From contig CAVZCV010000006.1 of assembly GCA_963773875.1 (NCBI GenBank), positions 186,001 to 250,000 on the forward strand: a stretch of 64,000 nt of DNA, read 5' to 3'. Shown in pieces: positions 46,922-56,198 of the stretch. A model generated the notes under the pieces. The model saw nothing but the letters and a program-made list of their open reading frames with translations. It had not been told where the DNA came from and ran no database searches. Both the position numbers and the translations under genes were made by a program. Origin of the DNA: CAVTYH01 sp963773875 (GTDB lineage: Bacteria; Planctomycetota; Planctomycetia; Pirellulales; JADZDJ01). Every line of letters begins with the position of its first letter. Within the stretch, counting starts at the first letter, position 1.

Positions 46922-47884
46922 TTAAGCGGGAATTTGCTCGGCAAGGGTGCCGATTTCGAGCCGCACTAACGAATCGACCACTTCGCGCGCACTTTGTGGC
47001 CGCCGCAATGGTTCGCGGGCGGTTAAGCGATGGACGAAATCCGCAACCTCGGTTGGCACGTACGGTGCGAATAGCCGCACGCTGGGCATCGCGCCATCGC
47101 GTTTGAAGGCGGCGATGGTCGACAAATCTTGCGACTGGATCGGAAGACGCCCACAAAGCATCTCGAATAGCGTAATGCCCAGTGAATAAAAATCGCTTCG
47201 CGCATCGGCATATCGACCCAGGAACAATTCTGGCGCCATATATTGCGGTGTACCGATAAAGGCGGGCGGCTCTAGTGTCGGGGCATCATCCATGCGGCGG
47301 GCGCAACTCAGGTCGATCAGTGTCACGTGACCGGTTGCGGTGATCATCAAATGCTTCGGTATAATATCGCCGTGGAAATAGCCCAATGCGTGCAGTGATC
47401 CTACGCCCTCTGCGGCCTGCCGTGCGATCCACAGCGCCCGAGACAAAGGAACGCGACAATACTGCTGGATCGAGGCCGTCACATTGCCGCCAGCAAGTAG
47501 AGGCATCACAATATAAAATGGCGAGCGATGAACATGGGCCGATAAGACGGGAACGACGTGACGCTGAGCGATAATCCGTCCGACATGCGCTTCCTGTCGA
47601 ATTGCGGTCAGCGCCAGCGGTTCACTTTCGGCTTCCTCGCGCAGCAGTTTTAGGGCATAGCGCGTTTCGGTTCGTCGTCCGAGCGATGTCGTCACTGGCC
47701 GGGCGCGAAAGACCCGCGTTCTGGCTCCTTCAGCCAAGGTGGCTTCCAAGATCCAGGAACCAACTCGCGCGGATTCGTGCGGCAACTGTGAGCCAGTTGC
47801 CGAAGCGCTTGAGAATGCCGCAGCGACTTCGGCGCACAATCGGGCACTCTCAACGTTTTGATCCGTCGCAACGACAGGCGACAT
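46922..47884 (-). CDS. Protein kinase-like protein with atypical catalytic motifs
   Basis: 320 residues. The kinase fold is clear: Lys in RYALKLLREEAESEPLALTA, IVMPLLAGGNVTASIQQYCR, IGTPQYMAPELFLGRYADAR (APE) and SDFYSLGITLFEMLCGRLPI. The catalytic loop reads YFHGDIIPKHLMI where active kinases have H-x-D-x-K-P-x-N: the Asp is kept, but the Lys is Ile and the Asn is His. DFG is IDLSCAR (DLS). The Gly-rich loop is weak (EATLAEGARTRVFRA). A pseudokinase or atypical kinase is likely. No membrane helix. Convergent with the phosphoesterase gene, 38 bp apart. Intact. Confidence 0.85.
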   Translation of the reverse strand: MSPVVATDQNVESARLCAEVAAAFSSASATGSQLPHESARVGSWILEATLAEGARTRVFRARPVTTSLGRRTETRYALKLLREEAESEPLALTAIRQEAHVGRIIAQRHVVPVLSAHVHRSPFYIVMPLLAGGNVTASIQQYCRVPLSRALWIARQAAEGVGSLHALGYFHGDIIPKHLMITATGHVTLIDLSCARRMDDAPTLEPPAFIGTPQYMAPELFLGRYADARSDFYSLGITLFEMLCGRLPIQSQDLSTIAAFKRDGAMPSVRLFAPYVPTEVADFVHRLTAREPLRRPQSAREVVDSLVRLEIGTLAEQIPA

Positions 47885-48040
47885 AGAGGCTATTTCGAGG
47901 AGGGCGAATCCGGCGAGATAAGAGGAGGGCTATCTCGGTTTATCGGCCGGTTCGCGCGGCCAACTCCAACAAAAGCAGCGCTGGCAACTTGGTGATTTAT
48001 ACCGCTTGCCAAGAAGCAATTCCTCCAGATTCATCCCCCA

Positions 48041-48340
48041 TTAATGCCCGCGGCGCTGCGATGCGTCGCGCATCTTTTCCGCCTCTTCGAGCTTTCTACC
48101 CTCCGGGCTTTGATCTGTTTCTTTAACCGCCGAAGTGCCGCGCCGGCCAGCGATATACATAACGAGTCCGAAGCCCAGCATCACAAGGCCCCAAATGAGA
48201 TTGATGTTCACACCCAGGGAGCGCTCATAAATTGCATTGCCGCCGGCCGCTCCGGCCATCGTTGCAACGCCGAACGCGGCCAGCAGAACGCCCAGCACCG
48301 TGAATAACATTCCAATTGGAATTCGAATATCGAGATTCAT
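48041..48340 (-). CDS. Small membrane protein, symporter partner
   Basis: 99 residues with two membrane helices, GMLFTVLGVLLAAFGVATMA and LIWGLVMLGFGLVMYIAGRR, and a charged C-terminal tail (GRKLEEAEKMRDASQRRGH). It starts 44 bp after the stop of the Na+/solute symporter on the same strand, as expected for a small accessory subunit or a co-transcribed membrane protein. I recognise no named family. Intact. Confidence 0.75.
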   Translation of the reverse strand: MNLDIRIPIGMLFTVLGVLLAAFGVATMAGAAGGNAIYERSLGVNINLIWGLVMLGFGLVMYIAGRRGTSAVKETDQSPEGRKLEEAEKMRDASQRRGH

Positions 48341-48384
48341 CGATCACCTTTGAAATTGCCGCTTACGGCTGAAATTGTTTGCGA

Positions 48385-50213
48385 TTACCAGAACACGATG
48401 TTAAGCACGATTGCCAACAGCAGCACTACAACGCCCAGCGTTTCCGGCCGCTTGTACCACGGCAGGTGTGCTTCTTTGGGAATATCGGTTAATGAGTAAA
48501 CGAGGCCCACTAGCTCTCGATCTTCTCGCGGCTTCGTCACCAGGCTGATGACGATTGTCACAACGAAGCATGTGGTCCAGGCGTAAATCGCGGCCCAGAA
48601 ATTCTGTGCCATATCGCTCGGATACGTATGCGACACATCAGTATTCATGATGTGCGAGAGCCAACCACCGTGGATGCCCCAATCCGCCTTATCCGGCAAC
48701 GTCAATCCATGGTGAACTGCTGCGGCCAGCGTGCCGGAGAGCAATCCAAAAAATGCACCGTGGCCGGTCGTGCGCTTCCAGAACATTCCCAACAGAAACG
48801 TGGCGAACAGCGGCGCGTTCACAAAGCCGAACACGAGTTGCAACATATCCATGATGTTGTTGAAGCGCGTTGCGGTGTACGCAGCCAACACGGAGACGAT
48901 AATTCCAAACACCGTTGCCATCCGCCCCATCCACAAATAATGACGATCGCTGCCGTGGCGATAGAGATACGCTTGATAAATGTCGTACGTCCACACGGTG
49001 TTGAACGCCGTCACGTTGCCTGCCATGCCAGACATGAAACTGGCCAGCAATGCCGTCAAACCAAGCGCCAGAATGCCTGTCGGGAAAAAATGGAACAGCA
49101 TCATCGGAATCGCCATGTCGTAATCCAAAATCGTGTGACCGTCTTTATCGAGCACGGGCTCGTTCGTTTTCACATCGACTTTGATCGGAATCAGCCCTTT
49201 TCCTTCCGGCACGACACTGGCTGCAGCTTGCCCACCGGCAGGCACTTCGCCTTGCATCGTGTTCATGACGTTTTCGGTGGGCAGTGCGATCGCGACAATG
49301 CCCGGCAAAATGACGAGCGCCGGAAAGAACATCTTCGGTATCGCCGCAATCAGTGGTGTGCGGCGGGCAGCCGACATCGAATCGGCAGCCATGGCGCGTT
49401 GAATCACCAAAAAATCGGTGCACCAATATCCAAAGGAAAGTACGAAGCCCAATCCCATCACCATGCCAAACCATTCCACGCCCATCGGGTTGGCGTCAGG
49501 TTTATTGAGATATGTCCATGAATGCACGAACTGGGCCGGTACCTTGGTGGTCAAACCTTCCCATCCGCCGACACTCTTCAGGCCCAAATAAATGAGCGGC
49601 AGAAACCCCGCTACGATCAAAAAGAATTGCAGCACTTCGTTGTAGATGGCGCTAGTGAGCCCGCCGAGCAGAATGTACGCGAGCACAATAACGGCCGTTA
49701 CAACAATGCTTACATCGAAGATGTAATTGGCAGGCACGCCGAATTTTGCGAACACGGCGTCCATAATGTGCAGCTTCTGGATGATGATCGCCATCGCATA
49801 CATCGAAATGCCGGACGAGAAAATCGTCATGATGGCGAAACTGAACGCGTTCCAGGCTCGCGTCTTTTCATCGAAGCGGGCTTTCAAGTATTCCGGTACC
49901 GACCGCACTTTCGAACCATAATAAAACGGCATCATGAAGATGCCGACGAACACCATCGCGGGAATCGCGCCGACCCAATAGAAATGGCTCGTCATTATCC
50001 CGTACTTCGCGCCGAGGCGCCCATGCCCAGCACTTCCTGCGCACCAAGATTCGCCGAGATAAACGCCAGCCCTGTGACCCAGGCCGGTAAGGAACGGCCG
50101 GAGAGGAAGAAATCGGTGCTGGTTTTCGTGGTGCGGCGCAGCACAAAGCCGATGCCCAGCACGAAGGCAAAATACACCAGCATGATCGTCCAGTCGATGA
50201 AAGTCAGATTCAT
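48385..50213 (-). CDS. Na+/solute symporter (SSS family), one frameshift
   Basis: About 610 residues. SSS transporters import sugars, amino acids or organic acids with Na+. Start MNLTFIDWTIMLVYFAFVLG at 50213, followed by RTTKTSTDFFLSGRSLPAWV and TGLAFISANLGAQEVLGMGA, the TM1-TM2 Na+-site region. The frame changes near 50015; the continuation is AKYGIMTSHFYWVGAIPAMV. Further landmarks: VRSVPEYLKARFDEKTRAWN, LGGLTSAIYNEVLQFFLIVA, FGYWCTDFLVIQRAMAADSM and LTALLASFMSGMAGNVTAFN (second Na+ site). The SGLT-like set and the sugar-related neighbours favour a sugar substrate; unproven. Element copy 4 lies upstream and points at it. Confidence 0.88.
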
Positions 50214-50562
50214 GCGCGTTTCTCACTCCCCTTGGAAAAAGGCCGAGTCAACGATGGGCCGCCTGGGCGCGGAAAGACAAGTTCGGTTAACCGCACCGCG
50301 GGCTCCTCTACCGTGGCGTCGGCAATGGTTGGTACTGTAGCCCATCGCGGCGACGGAATAAAGACTTTTGCCGATTTTTCATGCGGAAACGATCGAATTC
50401 GAACCGCGACAATCAGGTCCATTCCGCCCGCGCAAAGTTTGCGGTGCGGAAGATCACGGTCCTTTTTGAATTCATGTTGACTTCCGCCGGAATCGACCGC
50501 TTGCCATAACCGTCGGCTTAATTCAATTCGACTCGTTTGCCTACGGTCTCCGACAAATCCTT

Positions 50563-50579
50563 CCGACCAGGACGGTCGG
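50563..50579. repeat. CCGACC/GGTCGG hairpin
   Basis: CCGACC-AGGAC-GGTCGG, a 6-bp stem, 350 bp upstream of the symporter start. Related to the hairpins at 19171 and 22586. Confidence 0.45.
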
Positions 50580-51043
50580 GCTATATCGGCTCGTTCTTTC
50601 ACTCGCCACCTTTCGCACAGCCGCGGAATTCCCGAGCGGATCACAAGCCGCTGAAAGAATTCGTCTCCACGATCGCGCGAACTTCGAGAAAAACGCTTCG
50701 CGCGGACCCCGCCGCTGAGATCACGCGTTTCAATGTGAAATAACCGGCGCGCACTTCTCGAGAAAACACGATCCAAGTGCCCGAGTTTTTTCACAGTTAT
50801 TTCACTCTCGGGTTTCGGTCCCTTAAATCGCCCGAGAGTCGTCGAGCGATTTGAATGTGTTATTTCACGGATTTGGCGATCGTTAAGTTGCATGGCGTTT
50901 TTGGTGCCGTGGTGTCTGGGTATCAAAGTGTGTTGGGTGTCTGGGTGTCTAAATTTCCAGTTCCCTCGCCCTCGACGGGAGAGGGTTAGGGTGAGGGTGC
51001 CGGATTGGGCCTTAACGTGTGCCCCAACTAGACAGCACTTCTG

Positions 51044-51293
51044 TGCCCCAACGGGGCAGCCTAAGCCAGCCCAGGGCAAGCGCAGCGTCGCCCTGGGTCG
51101 TCGATCCAATTGAATCTGAATCCCCAAAGCCCCAACGGGGCGAAATTGTTGCCTGTCCATCGCCTATTACACCATTATTGTGCCCCGTTGGGGCGTTTTG
51201 TGACTGTGTGATCCCCTATCCCAGGGCGACGCTCGTCCCGACACGTCGGAACTCCGCTTGCCCTGGGCTGACCTAGGTTGCCCCGTTGGGGCA
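51044..51293. repeat. CCCCAACGGGG inverted-repeat element
   Basis: TGCCCCAACGGGGCA (51044-51058) and its complement TGCCCCGTTGGGGCA (51279-51293) end two ~45-bp arms that both contain CAGCCCAGGGCAAGCG. Two further GCCCC(AAC/GTT)GGGGC dyads lie inside near 51133 and 51181. It is a non-coding palindromic element inserted in copy 4 of the promoter-palindrome family. Confidence 0.75.
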
Positions 51294-51336
51294 CTTCCGC
51301 GATAACGGAACTGCGGGCTATGTAGCTCCAATCCGT

Positions 51337-51365
51337 ATAATAGTGTACATACGATGCAGAATCAA
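51337..51365 (-). promoter_or_regulatory. Promoter-like block of element copy 4
   Basis: TTGATT (51365-51360), 17-bp spacer ending ATGTACAC, TATTAT (51342-51337) on the minus strand. Confidence 0.5.
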
Positions 51366-51380
51366 GAGCCTTTTTGGGCC

Positions 51381-51954
51381 ACCGGTAAAGTTTTTTTCTG
51401 CTCCGGTTTGGCCGGATAAACCCATGCCTGTAGCAGCTTTACCAGGCCGACACGCAGTGCCGGGCTGGAAAAAAAAATGGCCGTTTTGCGTTTTCCCCGG
51501 TCCGTTACGCGGCCCGATTGGCCAAGCCAGCCGCAAAGTGTCGTCAGAGAATGGCCAGCGGAGCGAGCCCCTGGGAATGCGCCGAATTGATTCACAAAAG
51601 CCCCATATCGGGGCGGCAGTCAGCTTTCGCCGCGTTGCGGCTTACGGATCAATCGGCTATCCCAATCCAGGGGCTTGCGCACCCTGGCTATTGACCTTCG
51701 CCCCCTTGGGGCTGATGCCATCGCAAACGAGTCTCTGCAATCTGTCCAGTCTTCGAACATCATGCGTCTGTCTAATAGGGGCAGTTCGATCGACTACGAG
51801 GCAGGTGTGAAATTCTCGCTCAAGCAACTGCTGGCAAGCGCCACACCAATTGCCGTTGGCATCTTGTTTCCAAACGAAAAGCTAATGTTCGGCTGGCTTC
51901 TCCTCTGCTACACTGGCCGTTCTCTTCGGGCCAATTCACAAAAAGGGGTTGATC
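51381..51954. other. Intergenic stretch with REP-like GC-rich palindromes
   Basis: From about 51600 to 51720 it contains GCCCCATATCGGGGC and GCCCCCTTGGGGCTGATG around a GCGTTGCGG core, a REP-like arrangement distinct from the element at 51044. AAAGGGG at 51941-51947 serves the next gene. No protein gene is seen. Confidence 0.4.
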
Positions 51955-53040
51955 ATGAGCACGCTCAAAGCTGACAAGAATCCCGTCGTCGTCAACAAAC
52001 AGGCCGGAGAAACAAGCGGAAGCACGAAGATCACGTATTCGAAAGAACGAAGTGACGAACTTTGGGAACGAATGAATGGTGGCGGTTGGGGTTCCATAAA
52101 CGTTCACCAACGCACCGGCCTCGGCGACGAAGCTGATATCGGCGGAGAATATTCAATCCCACTCAAACCCGGCGAAATGTATGAAGTGGGCGTGTTCCAA
52201 AGCGGGCACGGGCCACTATCCACTGATCCAATCAAGGATGCCTCGCTCACAGTATTCTGCTTATGGAAGAAGCCGTCGCCGACCAAGCTGATCAGTGATC
52301 AGAATCGCGGCACCGGAGGGACATGGCATTGGCATCAAATTGCTACGACTGTACCCACCAATATTGCCATCATTGGATGCACACGAACCCAACCGGTGAA
52401 CGACAGCAATGGGATTCCTCAACTCAAATCTCCGGATGGATCTCCGACCGTCCCATTAGCTACATCCACCAATCACATTGTTCAAATCAACCCACTTTTG
52501 GCTGGGAATAACTACGTTTTTACCGTCGTCGTGGTCGATGGAGCGGGCAATTGGGAAGTGGCTCAAGAGCCATTCACAACCCTTCGACGAAAGCTGACGG
52601 TCCAGTTCAAAACCCTGCACATTTACAACGACGGAGATCCAATGGGCCATGGTGAGGCCGACTTCGGATTTCGCGTCTTTCATGGAGCCGCCAACCAACC
52701 AAAGATTATCGAGGACTTCAGTCTCCCGATCATGGACATTGATGATTGGGGCGAGACGGATCGACCGTACGGTCTCTCCATCACGCACCTTGGGATGTTG
52801 AAGAGTGTCCAGCCAGGAGAACAAGGTGTCGGAGTAACGTCGTGGGGCCTGGAGCATGACGGCCCCACGGAATCGGATGAAGGCGCCCAGGCGTTTGGCA
52901 CCGCCCTGCCAATTCCAGCAGGCATGTTTATCGAGACCGTCCTCAATAGTGCCTTCACCATGGATTGTCCGACGAGTACCACCGATGACGATTTCCACTA
53001 TGGAGTGGATGTGGTGTGGTCCGTCGAATACGCGCCGTAG
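51955..53040 (+). CDS. Hypothetical protein, unrecognised
   Basis: 361 residues; ATG at 51955 after AAAGGGG. No signal peptide or membrane helix. Largely beta-rich: WGSINVHQRTGLGDEADIGG, YSIPLKPGEMYEVGVFQSGH, a fibronectin-III-like middle (TNHIVQINPLLAGNNYVFTV then VVDGAGNWEVAQEPF), and a C-terminal domain with LHIYNDGDPMGHGEADFGFR and WSVEYAP at the end. Codon use looks less GC-rich than its neighbours and it is flanked by repeats, so recent acquisition is possible. No function proposed. Intact. Confidence 0.7.
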   Translation: MSTLKADKNPVVVNKQAGETSGSTKITYSKERSDELWERMNGGGWGSINVHQRTGLGDEADIGGEYSIPLKPGEMYEVGVFQSGHGPLSTDPIKDASLTVFCLWKKPSPTKLISDQNRGTGGTWHWHQIATTVPTNIAIIGCTRTQPVNDSNGIPQLKSPDGSPTVPLATSTNHIVQINPLLAGNNYVFTVVVVDGAGNWEVAQEPFTTLRRKLTVQFKTLHIYNDGDPMGHGEADFGFRVFHGAANQPKIIEDFSLPIMDIDDWGETDRPYGLSITHLGMLKSVQPGEQGVGVTSWGLEHDGPTESDEGAQAFGTALPIPAGMFIETVLNSAFTMDCPTSTTDDDFHYGVDVVWSVEYAP

Positions 53041-53171
53041 AGTGGAAGTTCTGGGCGAGCGCTCGGTCTAGCTGGAAGTACGTATGGTGGTCGAGCGGAG
53101 CGATGACCCACCGCTTGCCGAATTCGTAATTGGTGAGCGTAATCTGGTGAGTCTTCGCGGACTCGCCCACC

Positions 53172-54557
53172 CTACAATTCACCACTTAGCGGCGTAGCGG
53201 CGACGCCGTACATGGCGCGGGCGCCGGGGACGGTGCCCATTGAACCCAATTGCAGGGTTTCTATCTTTTCGCAGCGACGGCGCCAGACGGAGAACACGGT
53301 GTCGATGCTTTGGCCGCCGCCGACGGCAACGGGGTGCTGCGTGTCGCCAGCGCGCCACGGCCCTTCATCGAGACCAATATCGACGCCGGTCTTTTCAAAC
53401 TGCTTTGTCAGCCAGGGCTGCGGCGGTACGCGTTTGTCCCAAAACACATACACGATGGCAGGCCGCGCAAGTTCGACGACCATACCGAACGCGTCGATAT
53501 ATCGGTAATCGTTACGCATCATCACGTAATCTGCGTGCAAGAGAAAATCAGGCAGGCCGTCGGAGGTAAGGCCATTCCATTCGTGCGTGCAATCGGTGTA
53601 GGCGCGACAATCGTCCTCGAGGCCACGTGGCGTGATCTGATAGTACGTCGGGCAATTGACCGAGGGGATGTTGTCGCGGATCGATTTGAAGGTGGTTTCG
53701 CTCCAACTGGGCGAATCGGTCGTCCAACGTCCGCCGGCGCTGTCGCGACGCACTTCGACAATGCGATCGATGACGCCTTGATTCGTGACCCGCACGCCTT
53801 CCCCCTGATTCAAACGCTTTTCCGGAGATCGGGGCGTCGCGCTGGGACGCAAGTCGACCTGGCCTTCGAACACTACAACATCGGTCGTGCCGCCATTACG
53901 GGCTAGCACGCCAAACTTGGTGCCCAGATCCACCACTTCGACATCGGCCGTTTTGATCGTAAAGCCTTTGGCCCAGGCCGGCACTTTGGCGGTGGCTTGC
54001 CCACGGTCCAGCCATACGAGCATGTCGGAATCGATGCGCAGCGAAGCTGGGCCGGTGGCCCACAGCGTGGTTCCGGATCGAAAGCGGAGCGTGAGTTTGC
54101 CGGAGCTTAATTCGAGTCGACCTGCCACAACATGGCCGCCCGTTTCGAGAGCCGTGGTGGAGTCAGCCCATTTAATGTGGTCGTCTTCGACAACGTCGGC
54201 GAGCGGAGTGGGCGTTGGTGCGGGCGATTGAAACAGCATCCAACCACTGATCGAAAGCGCCGCGAAGAAAAACAGCGCGGCCCATTTCCACGGCGAATCA
54301 ACGAAACGTTGGAATCGGCTCCTTGCATCTTGCATGGGGCTTGGCAATTTGATCGATGCCGTTTGAGGCGCGCCGAACCGCTTTGCCTCACCGCAATGCC
54401 AGCGCAACAGGCTGTTCATTCGCAGTTGATCGACAAGTTGCGCCGATCGCTGGGGATCGTCGTCCACAATCTGGGTGAACTCTTCCATTTGCGCATCGGT
54501 GCAGGTGCGATCCAGGATCGAATCGAGCAATTCCTGAAATCGCCGATTATCAGCCAT
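53172..54557 (-). CDS. FecR-domain transmembrane regulator
   Basis: 461 residues. The ATG at 54557 shares its A with the sigma-factor stop (TGATG), so the two genes are translationally coupled. Cytosolic N-terminus with an anti-sigma-like helix bundle (FQELLDSILDRTCTDAQMEE), a membrane helix (WAALFFFAALSISGWMLF, ~92-110), then the FecR domain: GRLELSSGKLTLRFRSGTTL, DMLVWLDRGQATAKVPAWAK, VEVVDLGTKFGVLARNGGTT and VFEGQVDLRPS. The C-terminal ~180 residues (YYQITPRGLEDDCRAYTDCT; MVVELARPAIVYVFWDKRVP) form an extra extracellular domain often fused to planctomycete FecR proteins. It probably controls the adjacent ECF sigma factor. Intact. Confidence 0.88.
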   Translation of the reverse strand: MADNRRFQELLDSILDRTCTDAQMEEFTQIVDDDPQRSAQLVDQLRMNSLLRWHCGEAKRFGAPQTASIKLPSPMQDARSRFQRFVDSPWKWAALFFFAALSISGWMLFQSPAPTPTPLADVVEDDHIKWADSTTALETGGHVVAGRLELSSGKLTLRFRSGTTLWATGPASLRIDSDMLVWLDRGQATAKVPAWAKGFTIKTADVEVVDLGTKFGVLARNGGTTDVVVFEGQVDLRPSATPRSPEKRLNQGEGVRVTNQGVIDRIVEVRRDSAGGRWTTDSPSWSETTFKSIRDNIPSVNCPTYYQITPRGLEDDCRAYTDCTHEWNGLTSDGLPDFLLHADYVMMRNDYRYIDAFGMVVELARPAIVYVFWDKRVPPQPWLTKQFEKTGVDIGLDEGPWRAGDTQHPVAVGGGQSIDTVFSVWRRRCEKIETLQLGSMGTVPGARAMYGVAATPLSGEL

Positions 54558-55179
54558 CACTGCGCCTCCCTGGCCAGTGCCGATTCAACACAATGGCCGA
54601 GCGCTTCGCGGATGCGAAACAAGCGGACTGAAAGTTGATTGGCAGTCCGGCCCAAGCGCGAGGCCAGCGATTTGACCGACAGGCGGTCGACGTAGCGATT
54701 GCGAACCAGATCGCTATCTGCCGCGTCGAGCTTCGCCAAGCAGCTCTGCAATGCGGCCAAGCGCAGATCGGCATGCACGGGATCGCCAACAAAGGCTTCG
54801 CTGATTGCTCCCAGCAACTCCTCGCTGAAAATCAAGCGGGAGCGACTGCGCGTTTTCCGAAACGCCAGCACGCGCTGGTAGGCAAAACCGTATGCCCAGG
54901 GCAGGAAAGGCCGGGAAAAATCGAAATCGTTCATCCGCGACCAGAGCACAAATTCGTTTCTTGCAAGACGTCGGCCACCGCTCCATCGCCAGCCAAGAGC
55001 GTGTCGATGTACACGAATAAATCGCGTTGGTGCGAAGTGAGCAGCTCGACAAAACGAGTCGAGCAATCCAAAGACTCGATGTCGCTCCGTGTGGAGTCGA
55101 TCACTTCTTTTTCAGCGACGCTCAAATTCAATCTCGCTTTCCGCGATGTCACGCATTTTCGCGCGACGACTTTTGCCAA
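54557..55179 (-). CDS. ECF-family sigma factor (FecR-linked), one frameshift
   Basis: About 205 residues or fewer. An ATG exists at 55179; a TTG at 55131 after GGAAAGCGAGA may be the true start. Region 2 begins ELLTSHQRDLFVYIDTLLAG and DVLQETNL; the frame changes near 54955, and the continuation is NDFDFSRPFLPWAYGFAYQR then VLAFRKTRSR. Region 4: LDAADSDLVRNRYVDRLSVK, then SLASRLGRTANQLSVRLFRI and REALGHCVESALAREAQ. This is the planctomycete/verrucomicrobial subtype paired with FecR. It follows two PEP-CTERM genes on the same strand (10-bp gap) and overlaps the FecR gene. Confidence 0.82.
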
Positions 55180-55189
55180 TGGCTGTATT

Positions 55190-56139
55190 CTAACGGCGAC
55201 GCCTTCCCGCTAGCCAGATTGCGGCGCCCGTGGCCATTAACAGCCACGAGCACGGTTCTGGGACCACGGAAAGCTGTCCCGCGCCGCCGCCGGGGGATGT
55301 TGAGATAATTTGATCCAGAAGCGGTTGAATATCTGAATTCGTGATGACGCCATCGAAGTTCGTATCGAGCACGCCAATGAGGTCGTTCGGGTTGGCCAGG
55401 CTGGGGTGCGCGGTCTGATAGGCTGTCAGATCGGTCAGCGCGGTCAAGAAAGCGGGTATATCATCCGCATTGACGAGGTCGTCTTGATTGGCATCGCCGC
55501 GCAGCGGGTCGACGCGGAGGCGAACATTGTCGATGTAAAATGGAATGTTCGTGTTGAAATTCGAATTATAAATGAAACCGAATTGAAAATACGTGTACGT
55601 CGGCTGCGGACTGGAGAGCGTGTAATTGATCGTGTTCGTAAACGAGCCGTTTGCATTGCTCGTGGCGTTGCCGAAGAACTGGTCGAACGCGTTGTCGTAA
55701 TTCAAGACGATGCCAAGTTGGAAATAATTCCCCGTGCCGGCCGGCGGTTGCGTGAAGTCGTACTTGATTGTGCCACGAGTGCCGAGCGCCTTTAAGAATG
55801 CCGCATTTCCTTGCTCGCCACCGCTGTAAATGAAATCGTACGCGCCGGCGTTCCAGGTAGCCGCGAGCGCGCCGGGGTCCCAGCAGCGCCGGCTTGTCCG
55901 GAAGTATTACCGAGCCCGTTGATGGCGGCGCCATCGAAGTCGGGCGTCGCCACGGCGCCGAGGCCTGTGAATTCGATTAGACTGGCAGGCGGATCGGTCG
56001 TGGCCGAAAAGACCGGCGTGAAATCTTCTTGCGTTGTAAACAATGGAAAATTGCCCTGGGCGGCCTGGCCCACAGCGCAACTCATGAACTGCCAGAGCGC
56101 CGCAAAGCAAGCGACGCGACGAACCATTTGGTGCCACAT
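55190..56139 (-). CDS. PEP-CTERM protein with dockerin-like segment, one frameshift
   Basis: ATG at 56139 after GGCGGAGGAA; signal peptide MVRRVACFAALWQFMSCAVG. The body is FTPVFSATTDPPASLIEFTG and, after a frame change near 55870, ALAATWNAGAYDFIYSGGEQ, then YDFTQPPAGTGNYFQLGIVL and FIYNSNFNTNIPFYIDNVRL, a beta-sandwich. A calcium-binding dockerin-like pair follows: RGDANQDDLVNADDIPAFL and GVLDTNFDGVITNSDIQPLL. PEP-CTERM end: VVPEPCSWLLMATGAAIWLA then GRRRR. Exported and exosortase-processed. Neighbours: another PEP-CTERM gene upstream, ECF sigma downstream. Confidence 0.82.
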
Positions 56140-56198
56140 GAAAGATTCCTCCGCCTTGAAGTCCGACTCCGATGCCCCGCCGCCTGCCCGATAATTCT

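Larger units (their letters stand above)
50735..51380 (-). repeat. Dispersed promoter-palindrome element, copy 4 (interrupted)
   Basis: On the minus strand: GGCCCAAAAAGGCTC, a promoter-like block (51337-51365), TTGGAGCTACATAGC, then a foreign 250-bp inverted-repeat element (51044-51293) in the place of the TTCTTTGG block, a degenerate minisatellite, and the terminal palindrome with arms GTGAAATAAC (from 50805) and GTTATTTCAC (to 50735). The palindrome keeps GTGAAAAAACTCGG, but its other half has diverged. Points towards the symporter. Confidence 0.7.

Noticed and set aside
50210..51160. A 316-codon minus-strand gene upstream of the symporter
   Set aside because: It is made of repeat sequences (copy 4 palindrome, minisatellite, CCCCAACGGGG element) and low-complexity codons.
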